Source of the DNA: JBAXHO01 sp037138855
GTDB lineage: Bacteria > Patescibacteriota > Dojkabacteria > B142 > OLB20
Length of the DNA stretch: 21,176 bases
Direction: 5' to 3'
Assembly: GCA_037138855.1 (NCBI GenBank)
Contig: JBAXHO010000031.1
Coordinates: 1 to 21,176 of the forward strand
The notes under the pieces were generated by a model. The model worked only from the letters and a program-made list of their open reading frames with translations. It did not search any database and was not told the DNA's origin. Each line of letters opens with the position of its first letter. Positions within the stretch are counted from its first letter, which is position 1. The position numbers and the translations under genes are program-made. This document shows, piece by piece, positions 1 through 7,355 of the stretch.

Positions 1-70
1 TAATAACTAGATATATGTTCTCAGAAAACTATCTTATTTTACAGGGTACCGGTCATTACTTTTACTTTTC

Positions 71-108
71 CAGTCTACAGACTACAGACTACAGACTACA
101 GACTACAC
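71..108. repeat. Heptanucleotide array upstream of aroB (unit ACAGACT)
   Basis: Four perfect ACAGACT units run from 77 to 104, preceded by AGTCTAC, which gives a small AGTCT/AGACT dyad. After it comes a TTAACTTG/TTAATCTG/TTAACTCG run with 8-bp period (about 113-140) and a TTTTAAT-rich tract up to the TTG start of aroB. The same TTAAC and TTTTAAT words occur before aroA, the aminotransferase and, on the minus strand, trpB. No gene is seen in 1-173. Confidence 0.85.
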
Positions 109-173
109 ATTTTAACTTGTTAATCTGTTAACTCGTTAATGTTTTAATTTTTTAATTTAATATCACGATTAAT

Positions 174-1271
174 TTGAACACACTAAACATTAAAATTTAC
201 ACTCCTGCCCATTCATACCCGATTCTACTCGGAGAAAATTTGCTGGAAAAGCTCACTGAACTTTATGATTTTCGTGATTATACTAAAATTTTACTGATCA
301 GTGATTCCAATGTCGGCCCAATTTATGCAGCCAATGTCCGCACTGCAATTAGTAAAAATTATGAGATTCCTATTACTGAGTTTGAATCTCCAGCTGGTGA
401 AAAAAGTAAATTATTGAAAACAATTACTAAGATTTGGGAAAAATTATCTGAAATCGGCGCTGACCGTAAAAGTCTCGTGATTAACCTCGGTGGTGGAATC
501 ACTACTGATATGGGTGGTTTCGCTGCTAGCTGTTATATGCGCGGAATCAATTTTATCAATATTGCTACCAGCCTAGAAGCAATGGTCGATGCCAGTATTG
601 GCGGGAAAACCGGAATCAATCTCGGTTCACTGAAAAATCATTTGGGAACTTTTGCCCATCCAAAGTGTGTAATTATGGATATCCAAACGCTCACTACTTT
701 ATCAAAACGTGATCTAATTGCTGCTTTTGCAGAAATTATCAAACATGGCTTGATTGCAGATGCCAAGTATTTTGACCTGGTAAAAATGCAAAATCCGTTA
801 AATTTGGATACTGAATTATTAAATAAAATTATTCTCGGATCACTCAAAATCAAAGCCAATGTGGTCGAGAAAGACGAAAAAGAAGCCGGAGTAAGACAAA
901 TTTTGAATTTCGGACACACAGCTGGTCATGCCATTGAGACTTTAAGCTTCAAAACGAAAAAACCCTTACTACATGGTGAGGCTGTAGCTCTGGGCATGAT
1001 CATCGCTGCTAAGCTGTCCGAATTAGTGGGCAATATTGATCATGAAACTTTTCAAGTAATAGAAAATGTAATCAATTTCGCTGGTTTACCAACCAAACTG
1101 CAAAATTATCAAACTAAAGAAATTATCAAGCTCCTCAGTTCTGATAAAAAAAGCATTGCTGGCAAAGCCAAATGGGTTTTACTAAAATCCATCGGCGAAG
1201 CAGATTGGAATGTGGAAGTAGGGGATGACTTGGTACGACAAGCGATAGCATCAGTAGTCAGCAACCAGTAG
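174..1271 (+). CDS. aroB: 3-dehydroquinate synthase
   Basis: This NAD- and metal-dependent enzyme converts DAHP to 3-dehydroquinate, the second step of the shikimate pathway, in the cytosol. The protein has 365 aa, a normal family length. Visible signatures are GGGITTDMGGF (about 106-116, NAD site), MVDASIGGKTGIN (137-149, active-site Asp and Lys), EIIKHG (187-192, metal ligand E187) and NFGHTAGHAIE (245-255) with HGEA (267-270), giving the other metal ligands H248 and H267. The start is TTG; no in-frame ATG fits, and there is no Shine-Dalgarno. The TAG stop is followed directly by GTAGAC repeat words. It is the first gene of the aro cluster, 203 bp before aroA. Confidence 0.96.
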   Translation: MNTLNIKIYTPAHSYPILLGENLLEKLTELYDFRDYTKILLISDSNVGPIYAANVRTAISKNYEIPITEFESPAGEKSKLLKTITKIWEKLSEIGADRKSLVINLGGGITTDMGGFAASCYMRGINFINIATSLEAMVDASIGGKTGINLGSLKNHLGTFAHPKCVIMDIQTLTTLSKRDLIAAFAEIIKHGLIADAKYFDLVKMQNPLNLDTELLNKIILGSLKIKANVVEKDEKEAGVRQILNFGHTAGHAIETLSFKTKKPLLHGEAVALGMIIAAKLSELVGNIDHETFQVIENVINFAGLPTKLQNYQTKEIIKLLSSDKKSIAGKAKWVLLKSIGEADWNVEVGDDLVRQAIASVVSNQ

Positions 1272-1274
1272 TCT

Positions 1275-1320
1275 GTAGACGGGGAAGTTTTATTTTTATT
1301 AGATTCAGTTTACCGTCTAC
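1275..1320 (+). repeat. Inverted repeat between aroB and aroA
   Basis: GTAGACGG (1275-1282) is matched by CCGTCTAC (1313-1320) across a T-rich loop, so the trailer repeat of aroB can pair with the leader repeat of aroA. CTAC-type heptamers (CTAGCTACTATGCTACCAGC, about 1344-1363), TATACTT words and TTTTTAAT tracts follow up to the aroA ATG. It may act as a weak terminator or processing hairpin; no U-run follows directly. Confidence 0.5.
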
Positions 1321-1474
1321 CGATTTCATATTTTATTTCAGCTACTAGCTACTATGCTACCAGCTACTTATCTACTTTATACTTTATACTTGATACATAA
1401 TACTATTTTTTAACCTGTTAACTCGTTAATATTTAATTTTTTTAATCTTTTTAATTTTTTAATTATTTCTCATC

Positions 1475-2767
1475 ATGTCACAACTCACACTCACTCCCCT
1501 TCCTGCTCCAGTTACTAAAACCATAGCCATTTCCGGCTCCAAGAGTTATACCAATCGCGCTTTGATCATGGCTGCACTTGCTGATGGAGTTTCCCGGATT
1601 ACCGGCTATTCTGATAGCGATGATAGCGATGTACTGATTCAAGGTTTGATCAAAGTAGGTATCCGAATTGAAAAAACAACTCAGGAAATCGTGGTACACG
1701 GAAATGGTGGAAAATTTACTACGAAAAATATCGCAGTGAATCTCCATCACGCTGGGACTTCTTCACGATTTTTTCTAGCACTGGCCAGTTTGATCCCTGG
1801 TGAAATAATCGTCGATGGTAGTGATCGTCTCAGAGAAAGACCAATTGCTGATCTGACTCAGGCTCTGCTTGATTTAGATGTCAAATTAGAATTTTTAGGT
1901 AAACCTGGTTGTTTTCCAATCAAAGTTTTTGGTGGCAATAATCTAGGAGGTAAAGTCAAAATGCGCGGTTCTGTTAGTAGTCAGTTTTTCACTGCAATGT
2001 TACTTATTGCCCCTGCTTTAAAAAATGGTATTGAAATAGAAGTTTTAGGTAAACAGATTTCGAAATCATACATAGATATGACAGTTGGTGGTATGCAGGC
2101 CTTCAAAGTAAAAGTTACAAATCAAAATTACAAGACATATTCAGTAAAACCTGATCAAAAATACCAAGCCTGCAATTACCATGTCGAAGGTGATGCATCA
2201 GGTTGCTCTTATCTTTGGGCGATTGCAGCTCTAACTGGAAGTACAATCAAAGTTACTAATATTTCACCGGAGTCCACTCAAGGAGATGTTAAGTTTGCTG
2301 ATTTGCTCGAACAAATGGGCTGTAAAGTTGTAAAGAATGTAGAAGAGTCCTGGATCCAGATCACTGGCCCCACACAACTTCAGGCAATTACTACTGATAT
2401 GGAACTAATGCCAGATACCGCACAGACATTAGCTGTAGTAGCTGCTTTTGCTCAGGGTATTACGACCATTACAGGTCTAGCAACACTCAGAGAAAAAGAA
2501 ACCGACCGTCTAGCTATGCCAGTTGCTGAACTTACTAAGATGGGGATTACTGCTGAAGCAGGCCCAGATTGGCTGAAGATTACTGGAGGTAATCCCAAAA
2601 CTGCAACAATCAATACCTACAAAGATCACCGCATGGCCATGTCATTTGCAGTTGCAGGCAGCAAAGTTTCAGGCATGATAATCAATGAGCCAGAAGTTGT
2701 AAAAAAATCATTTACTAATTTCTGGGAAGTATTAACTGAATTAGGAATTAAATCAAACTTATCATGA
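1475..2767 (+). CDS. aroA: 3-phosphoshikimate 1-carboxyvinyltransferase (EPSP synthase)
   Basis: It transfers enolpyruvyl from PEP to shikimate-3-phosphate. The 430-aa protein is full length and shows the family motifs in order: GSKSYTNRALIMAAL near residues 21-35 (substrate-binding Lys), HAGTSSRFFLALAS, LRERPIADL, GSVSSQFFTAML, GDASGCSYLWA, EKETDRLAMP and YKDHRMAMSFA near the C-terminus. The loop after AGT reads SSRFF, as in some fungal-type enzymes, rather than AMRPL. The ATG has no Shine-Dalgarno. Its TGA stop overlaps the aroK ATG (ATGA), which implies translational coupling. Confidence 0.96.
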   Translation: MSQLTLTPLPAPVTKTIAISGSKSYTNRALIMAALADGVSRITGYSDSDDSDVLIQGLIKVGIRIEKTTQEIVVHGNGGKFTTKNIAVNLHHAGTSSRFFLALASLIPGEIIVDGSDRLRERPIADLTQALLDLDVKLEFLGKPGCFPIKVFGGNNLGGKVKMRGSVSSQFFTAMLLIAPALKNGIEIEVLGKQISKSYIDMTVGGMQAFKVKVTNQNYKTYSVKPDQKYQACNYHVEGDASGCSYLWAIAALTGSTIKVTNISPESTQGDVKFADLLEQMGCKVVKNVEESWIQITGPTQLQAITTDMELMPDTAQTLAVVAAFAQGITTITGLATLREKETDRLAMPVAELTKMGITAEAGPDWLKITGGNPKTATINTYKDHRMAMSFAVAGSKVSGMIINEPEVVKKSFTNFWEVLTELGIKSNLS

Positions 2768-3261
2768 ATATAGTATTAATTGGCTTTATGGGTTCAGGAA
2801 AATCAACTGTTGCCAAGCTTTTAGCAAAAAATTTAAAACGAAACCTGGTTAGTATGGATGAATATCTTTTGAAATTTACTGACTTAAAGTCAATCGAAGA
2901 GATCTTTGCTACCAGAGGTGAAACTTACTTTCGAGAATTAGAAATTAGGACAGCTAAAGAATTAAAAGACCAAGAAAATTTGATTATTGATTGTGGCGGA
3001 GGTGTAGTGATGAATAAAATTATCATTGATTACCTCAAAGAAAAAGGCAAAGTTATTTTTCTGGATGCTAGTTTGTCCGAAATAAAAACTAGATTAAAGG
3101 ATGATCAGAAAAGACCACTTTGGCAACAAGCTGAAGAATTATTTACGCTCAGACAGCCATTATATCAAGCCTATGCGGATTTGATAATTAGTACCAATGG
3201 AGAAACGCCAGCAAGCGTTACTACTAAAATTATTTCAAAATTGGAAAATTTAAACAAATGA
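2764..3261 (+). CDS. aroK: Shikimate kinase
   Basis: It phosphorylates shikimate with ATP. The 165-aa P-loop protein shows Walker A GFMGSGKST (7-15), the substrate Asp in MDEYLL (D32), RGETYFRELE (51-60, shikimate-binding Arg), CGGGVV (77-82), the lid KRPLW (R117) and a C-terminal RQPLYQAYADLII. Length is typical. It overlaps aroA by 4 nt at its start and aroE by 4 nt at its end, both as ATGA junctions, so aroA-aroK-aroE-aroD is very probably one coupled transcript. Confidence 0.96.
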   Translation: MNIVLIGFMGSGKSTVAKLLAKNLKRNLVSMDEYLLKFTDLKSIEEIFATRGETYFRELEIRTAKELKDQENLIIDCGGGVVMNKIIIDYLKEKGKVIFLDASLSEIKTRLKDDQKRPLWQQAEELFTLRQPLYQAYADLIISTNGETPASVTTKIISKLENLNK

Positions 3262-4085
3262 TCAATGCGCAAACCAAAATTTGTCTCATCATTGGCGATC
3301 CGGTAAAACATTCGCTTTCACCGGCTATGCATAATGCTGCTTATGAAGCACTTGGAATTCACGATCAATTTGTCTACCTTGGTGCTGAAGTGAAGCTGGA
3401 AAATTTGGCGAAAGCTATTTCAGCTGTTCGAACTTTGGGTATTCATGGGCTGACTTGTACCATGCCCCATAAATTAGTTGTTTTACCGTATTTGGATGAA
3501 ATAGATCCTATTGCTAAAACAATTGGCGCAGTAAATACCATTATTAATCAAAATGGAAAGTTAATTGGATATAATACAGATTGGCTGGGTGTCCGAAATC
3601 CACTTGTACTGAAATCTGAAAGCAGGAAGCTGAGATCTGTAGCAATACTCGGGGCTGGTGGAGCTGCTAGAGCAGCAATTTATGCTGTACAACAAATGGG
3701 GGCTATTGTAACAATATTTAATCGGACACTTTCCAAAGCTGAAGATTTGGCTAAAAAATTTAATTGCAACGTATTGCCACTTAGCGAAATTAGCAAGATT
3801 ACCAAATTTGAAGTAATCATTAATTCCAGTGCTGTGGGTATGTCAAAACATCAAGGTCAATCTCTTGTACCAGCTGAATGTCTTGATCCTAAGCAATTAG
3901 TTTTTGAAATGATTTATCATCCCCAAAAAACAAAATTGATTCTGGATGCTGAAAAAGCAGGAGCTCAAGTGATTTATGGCTATGAAATGCTATTAGAACA
4001 AGCTTTGGAACAATTCAAAATCTATACTGGTAAATCCGCACCACGAGAGGTGATGCAAAATACTTTATTAAATCAGTTAAAATAA
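3258..4085 (+). CDS. aroE: Shikimate dehydrogenase
   Basis: It reduces 3-dehydroshikimate to shikimate with NADPH. The 275-aa protein has the substrate motif HSLSPAMHN (18-26), TMPHK with catalytic Lys near 72, GAVNTI and GYNTDWLG (104-111, catalytic Asp 108), the nucleotide loop LGAGGAARAA (131-140), NRT (155-157, NADPH phosphate pocket), and C-terminal HPQKT plus YGYEMLLEQ. The usual Asp-x-x-Tyr before the PxxT motif reads EMIYHPQKT, a conservative change. Start overlaps aroK (ATGA). The TAA stop overlaps the aroD ATG by one base (TAATG). Confidence 0.95.
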   Translation: MINAQTKICLIIGDPVKHSLSPAMHNAAYEALGIHDQFVYLGAEVKLENLAKAISAVRTLGIHGLTCTMPHKLVVLPYLDEIDPIAKTIGAVNTIINQNGKLIGYNTDWLGVRNPLVLKSESRKLRSVAILGAGGAARAAIYAVQQMGAIVTIFNRTLSKAEDLAKKFNCNVLPLSEISKITKFEVIINSSAVGMSKHQGQSLVPAECLDPKQLVFEMIYHPQKTKLILDAEKAGAQVIYGYEMLLEQALEQFKIYTGKSAPREVMQNTLLNQLK

Positions 4086-4774
4086 TGCAACAAATTCGCA
4101 TCTGTACAGTAGTTACTGGTTCAACTCTTAGAGAATTTTTAATTAATCTAAAATATGCCACAGAATCATCTGATCTGGTGGAGCTACGTGTCGATTATCT
4201 AGAAAATTTAACTAAAGCAGATCTCAAGATTATCAAGCAGCAGTTGGATACAAAAGCTATCCTTACCTGCCGGCATCAATCTCAAGGAGGTAAATTCAAC
4301 GGTAGCCCAAAACTGCAAAACGAAATGCTTCAGGAAGCCAATGATTTAGGGTTTGAATTTCTGGACATTGATCTACAAATTGCTGCTAAAATTTTAATTA
4401 AAAATAAAAAGTCGCAATTGATAATTTCTTATCATAACTTTCTAGAAACTCCTTCAACGGTAGAACTTCAGGAAATTCTAGAACAAATGAGTGAACTACG
4501 AGCAGATGTAAAAAAGCTTGCAGTACAAATTAATTCACATTTAGATCTGCAAAACGTATATCGGATCTTGCTAAATAAAGCCAAAACTGAAAAAATAATT
4601 GTCATAGGAATGGGAGAAATGGGCAAAATTTCCAGAATTACTGCTCCACTACTTGGAAGCTACCTGACTTTTGGCAGTCTTAATGCTGGCCTCGCTTCGG
4701 CCCCAGGACAAATGACTAGTGGGGAGCTGGAAAATGTATTTAAAATGATTAGGAAAACGGTGTTCGGTGAATAG
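4085..4774 (+). CDS. aroD: 3-dehydroquinate dehydratase, type I
   Basis: It converts 3-dehydroquinate to 3-dehydroshikimate through a Schiff base. The 229-aa protein carries VELRVDYLE (33-37, substrate contacts), TCRHQSQGG (61-69), ISYHNF with catalytic His 117, ADVKKLA with the likely Schiff-base Lys 144, MGEMGKISRI with Arg 184, and APGQMTSGEL (Gln 209). All type I active-site residues appear present. It is the last gene of the overlapping aroA-K-E-D group and is followed by a 146-bp repeat-rich spacer before aroC. Confidence 0.95.
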   Translation: MQQIRICTVVTGSTLREFLINLKYATESSDLVELRVDYLENLTKADLKIIKQQLDTKAILTCRHQSQGGKFNGSPKLQNEMLQEANDLGFEFLDIDLQIAAKILIKNKKSQLIISYHNFLETPSTVELQEILEQMSELRADVKKLAVQINSHLDLQNVYRILLNKAKTEKIIVIGMGEMGKISRITAPLLGSYLTFGSLNAGLASAPGQMTSGELENVFKMIRKTVFGE

Positions 4775-4877
4775 GAATCGAATTTCGAATCTCGAATCTC
4801 GAATTATGATTTCGAGGATTATTAAACTAATTTTAAAATTTATTTGTAGCTACTAGCTACAAGCTACCAGCTACTTT
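4775..4877 (+). repeat. Trailer and leader heptamers between aroD and aroC
   Basis: Directly after the aroD stop is a run of CGAATTT/CGAATCT/CGAATCT units (about 4779-4804). After an AT-rich middle come TAGCTAC/TAGCTAC/AAGCTAC/CAGCTAC units (about 4847-4875). The change from GAATC-type after a stop to CTAC-type before a start is the pattern seen in most spacers of this window. Confidence 0.75.
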
Positions 4878-4919
4878 TTTTATCTTTTATCTTTTATCTT
4901 TTATCTTTTATCTTTTATC
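4878..4919 (+). repeat. (TTTTATC)x6 array abutting the aroC start
   Basis: Six perfect TTTTATC units (4878-4919) are followed by a single A and then the aroC ATG at 4921. The array fills the whole region where a Shine-Dalgarno would lie. A copy-number change would alter the aroC 5' region without touching the coding sequence. Confidence 0.95.
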
Positions 4920-4920
4920 A

Positions 4921-6012
4921 ATGAGCGCAAATACCTTCGGTGAACTTTTTCGGGTTACCACTTTCGGGGAATCTCATGGTGGTGGCGTCGGTTGTGTGAT
5001 TGATGGCTGTCCGCCATTACTAAATCTTAGTGAAAATGATTTTGCCACGGATCTTAAACGCCGGGAAACTGGACAAAGTCATCTTACTTCGCAGAGAAAA
5101 GAAGAAGACAAAGTAGAAATTATGTCAGGATTATTCGAAGGAAAAACTTTAGGTACTCCGATCGCTTTACTTGTCAAAAATACTGACGCTAATCCGGCAC
5201 ACTATGAATATCTCCAAGATAAATACCGCCCTTCTCATGCTGATTATACCTATGATGCCAAATACGGTATCCGCGCCTGGGCAGGTGGTGGTCGTGCCAG
5301 TGCTAGAGAAACTACAGCCAGAGTCATGGCTGGTACAATCGCTAAAAAAATTCTTAAAGAACAACTGGGTATAGAGATTTTAGCATTCGTTAGCAAAGTT
5401 AAAGAATTGAATTGTGATCTGGATCCCAATTCTGTAACTTATGAACAAGTGGAGGCGAATATTGTGCGCTGTCCTGATCCAACTGTTGCCGAAAAGATGA
5501 TCAAACTAATCGAACAAATCAAAGGTCAAGGTGATAGTGTCGGTGGAGTAATTACTTGTGTTGCGAAGAATGTCCCAGCGGGACTTGGTGAACCGGTATT
5601 TGATAAACTTACTGCTGATTTGGCCAAAGCCATGATGAGTATCCCTGCAACTCGAGGTTTCGAAGTCGGCTCTGGTTTTGCAGCCACAGAAATGACCGGT
5701 ATTACTCATAACGATCCTTTTTACATTAAGCCAGATGGTAAAATCGCTACCAAAACCAACAATTCCGGTGGTATTCAAGGTGGTATCAGTAATGGTGAGA
5801 ATATCATTACCAGAACAGCATTCAAACCAGTCTCGACAATTATTCAACCACAGCAAACGGTCAATGATAAAGGAGAAGAAATTGAAATTAAAAATATCAA
5901 AGGCCGTCATGATCCTTGCGTTCTTCCACGAGCAGTTGTTATAGTAGAAGCAATGACAGCGCTGGTCCTCGTCGATCATTACCTGAGACAGAAAGCAATT
6001 AGTAGACGGTAG
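4921..6012 (+). CDS. aroC: Chorismate synthase
   Basis: It converts EPSP to chorismate using reduced FMN. The 363-aa protein has the N-terminal signature FGESHGGGVGCVIDGCPP (15-32), RRETGQSHLTSQRKEEDKVE, SGLFEGKTLGTPI, HADYTYDAKYGIRAWAGGGR followed by ASARETTARV, ATRGFEVGSGF, NNSGGIQGGISNG and the C-terminal GRHDPCVLPRAVVIVEAM. The ATG follows the TTTTATC array with no Shine-Dalgarno. The last codons (AGT AGA CGG TAG) are part of a GTAGACG repeat, so the array supplies the C-terminal SRR and the stop. Confidence 0.96.
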   Translation: MSANTFGELFRVTTFGESHGGGVGCVIDGCPPLLNLSENDFATDLKRRETGQSHLTSQRKEEDKVEIMSGLFEGKTLGTPIALLVKNTDANPAHYEYLQDKYRPSHADYTYDAKYGIRAWAGGGRASARETTARVMAGTIAKKILKEQLGIEILAFVSKVKELNCDLDPNSVTYEQVEANIVRCPDPTVAEKMIKLIEQIKGQGDSVGGVITCVAKNVPAGLGEPVFDKLTADLAKAMMSIPATRGFEVGSGFAATEMTGITHNDPFYIKPDGKIATKTNNSGGIQGGISNGENIITRTAFKPVSTIIQPQQTVNDKGEEIEIKNIKGRHDPCVLPRAVVIVEAMTALVLVDHYLRQKAISRR

Positions 6013-6022
6013 ACGGAAGAAT

Positions 6023-6054
6023 GAAATTTGAAATTTGCAAATTGCAATTTGGGA
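6023..6054. repeat. Recurrent AATTTGN element, copy 1
   Basis: GAAATTTGAAATTTGCAAAT continues into TGCAATTTGGGA. It is four degenerate AATTTGN heptamers containing the perfect palindrome AATTTGCAAATT. Near-identical copies lie at 6586-6616 and, shortened, at 7186-7207, each in a spacer after a plus-strand gene. Confidence 0.8.
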
Positions 6055-6257
6055 GGAATGTAAAAAGTTAGAAGTTAAAAGATAATAGTTAGAAGAAGAA
6101 AATCTAGCTTCCGGAATGACATTTGAGCTATTTGACACTTTTAGTATATCGTTTTAATGTAGCTACGAACTATTCAGCTACCAGCTACTCTACTTTGCTA
6201 CTTGATACTTAATACTTGATACTTTTAATTTTTAATTTTTAATTTGCCTTTACTTCC

Positions 6258-6539
6258 ATGCCAACAACTATTCCCGAACAACGTCTCCTTGTCGATGCTT
6301 CAGACCGTGAGATTATTGCCAGCTTAGCAAAACGCTTTAATTCTGTTAAAATCATTGGAACACTTAAAAAAGAAATGGGAATTCCGGCTCTTGACAGCAA
6401 GCGCTGGCAGGAACTTCTGGAAGACAGAAAATCACAAGCCCAGAAAGCCGGAATCAGTGTACAAATGGTGGAGGAAATTTTTGAAATAATTCACAAATAT
6501 GCACTAGAAGAGGAGTCGAAACTCGAAATAATACGGTAG
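6258..6539 (+). CDS. Chorismate mutase, AroQ type, monofunctional
   Basis: It rearranges chorismate to prephenate, the entry to Phe and Tyr. The 93-aa all-helical protein matches the AroQ pattern: RLLVDASDREIIASLAKRF (helix 1), then KIIGTLKKEMGIPALDSKRW, QELLEDRKSQAQKAGIS and VEEIFEIIHKYALEEE. The basic residues of helix 1 and of KKEMG, and the Glu after RW, match the expected active-site places. The ATG lacks a Shine-Dalgarno; the TAG stop is inside a CGGTAGA repeat. It lies between aroC and the transaminase, and upstream of the TyrA-PheA fusion that lacks its own mutase domain. Confidence 0.9.
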   Translation: MPTTIPEQRLLVDASDREIIASLAKRFNSVKIIGTLKKEMGIPALDSKRWQELLEDRKSQAQKAGISVQMVEEIFEIIHKYALEEESKLEIIR

Positions 6540-6574
6540 TCGGTAGACAGTAGACGGTAGACAGTAGACGGTGG
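6534..6574. repeat. CGGTAGA/CAGTAGA heptamer array at the chorismate mutase stop
   Basis: Units CGGTAGT, CGGTAGA, CAGTAGA, CGGTAGA, CAGTAGA and CGGTGG run without a break. The TAG stop at 6537-6539 belongs to the first unit. With a 7-bp period, TAG falls in all three forward frames within 21 nt. Confidence 0.9.
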
Positions 6575-6585
6575 ATGGGAGACTG

Positions 6586-6616
6586 GAATTTGAAATTTGC
6601 AAATTGCAATTTGGAA
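6586..6616. repeat. Recurrent AATTTGN element, copy 2
   Basis: It matches the copy at 6023-6054 over about 28 bases, including the AATTTGCAAATT palindrome followed by GCAATTTGG. Further downstream is a CCTTAGATTCC/CCTAGATTC leader before the next gene. Confidence 0.8.
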
Positions 6617-6728
6617 CAAAAATGTTTGGCAACTAAGCAACATTTTCTTTCCTTAGATTCCAAAATTCCTAGATTCTTAACTACTTACTACTTGTTATTT
6701 GATATTTTTTATCTTTTAATAACGATTG

Positions 6729-7094
6729 ATGTCCTATCAGAACTTACTTACTAATGGCAAAGAACTGATCTTAGCCACAGTAAATGAAGATAATACGCCT
6801 CAAGCAAATATTGTTATTTCTCTAGGATTCTTTGAAAAGCAAATCTTAGTTGGTGCGTGTCAAATGGATAGAACACTTAAGAATCTAAAAAGGACAGGTA
6901 ACGTGGTTGTAATTATAAAAGGTAATGGTGAATATTATAGAATTAGAGGAACGGCTAAAGTTGCATCAAGCGGGCCAGCTCTTCATGAAGCAATTAAATA
7001 TGGTAAAGAACCGTTTCCAGAAGAAGCAATATTAGTCAGAATTGATGAAGTGTTTGATCTGGATCAAGGAAAAATTGTAAATATAATAAATTGA
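6729..7094 (+). CDS. Pyridoxamine 5'-phosphate oxidase-like split-barrel protein
   Basis: This small protein (121 aa from the ATG at 6729; a TTG just before could add one residue) resembles the FMN-binding split-barrel superfamily. An N-terminal helix is followed by ELILATVNEDNTPQANIVIS, then FEKQILVGACQMDRTLKNLKR, VVVIIKGNGEYYRIRGTAKV and a C-terminal VRIDEVFDLDQGKIV. Its substrate cannot be named. Members include flavin reductases and stress proteins that bind flavin, F420 or haem. It lies between chorismate mutase and the transaminase, but a role in aromatic synthesis is not shown. Confidence 0.75.
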   Translation: MSYQNLLTNGKELILATVNEDNTPQANIVISLGFFEKQILVGACQMDRTLKNLKRTGNVVVIIKGNGEYYRIRGTAKVASSGPALHEAIKYGKEPFPEEAILVRIDEVFDLDQGKIVNIIN

Positions 7095-7355
7095 TGAGAG
7101 GAATCGGAAATCGAATAGCGAATTTCGAATCTCGAATGGTATGGTAGACTTTAGTCGGTAGGTAGTAAACTAGAATAAGAAATCTGAAACTTGCAAATTG
7201 CAATTAATTTCACTAGATACTAGATACCAGCTACCAGCTACTAACTACTTGATACTTTATACTTACTACTTTTTTAATCTTTTTAATTTTTTTAATGCTT
7301 ATTATTTTTAACCCGTTAACCCGTTAATATTTAATTTTCAATTATTATTCCACCC
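7095..7355. repeat. Repeat-filled spacer before the aminotransferase
   Basis: A trailer of GGAATCG/GAAATCG/AATAGCG/AATTTCG/AATCTCG words (about 7100-7137) is followed by GGTAGTAAAC words and a third, partial AATTTGN element (7186-7207). Then come leader words ACTAGATACCAGCTACCAGC (7211-7230), CTTGATACTTTATACTTACT, TTTTTAATC tracts and GTTAACCCGTTAATATTTAA. It contains no supported ORF. Confidence 0.75.

Noticed and set aside
1475..2767. Glyphosate-tolerance substitution in aroA (F where E. coli has P101)
   Set aside because: The AGTxxRFF form occurs naturally in other EPSP synthase groups, so resistance cannot be inferred.
2764..3261. Alternative genetic code with TGA read as Gly or Trp
   Set aside because: aroA, aroK, trpR and other genes end at TGA exactly at the family's expected C-terminus, with overlapping starts of the next gene.
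5506..6138. Long antisense ORF over aroC (210 aa), and other ORFs opposite aro, trpB and trpS genes
   Set aside because: They lie opposite strongly conserved enzymes, have low-complexity Ser/Cys/Ile-rich translations and no recognisable domains.
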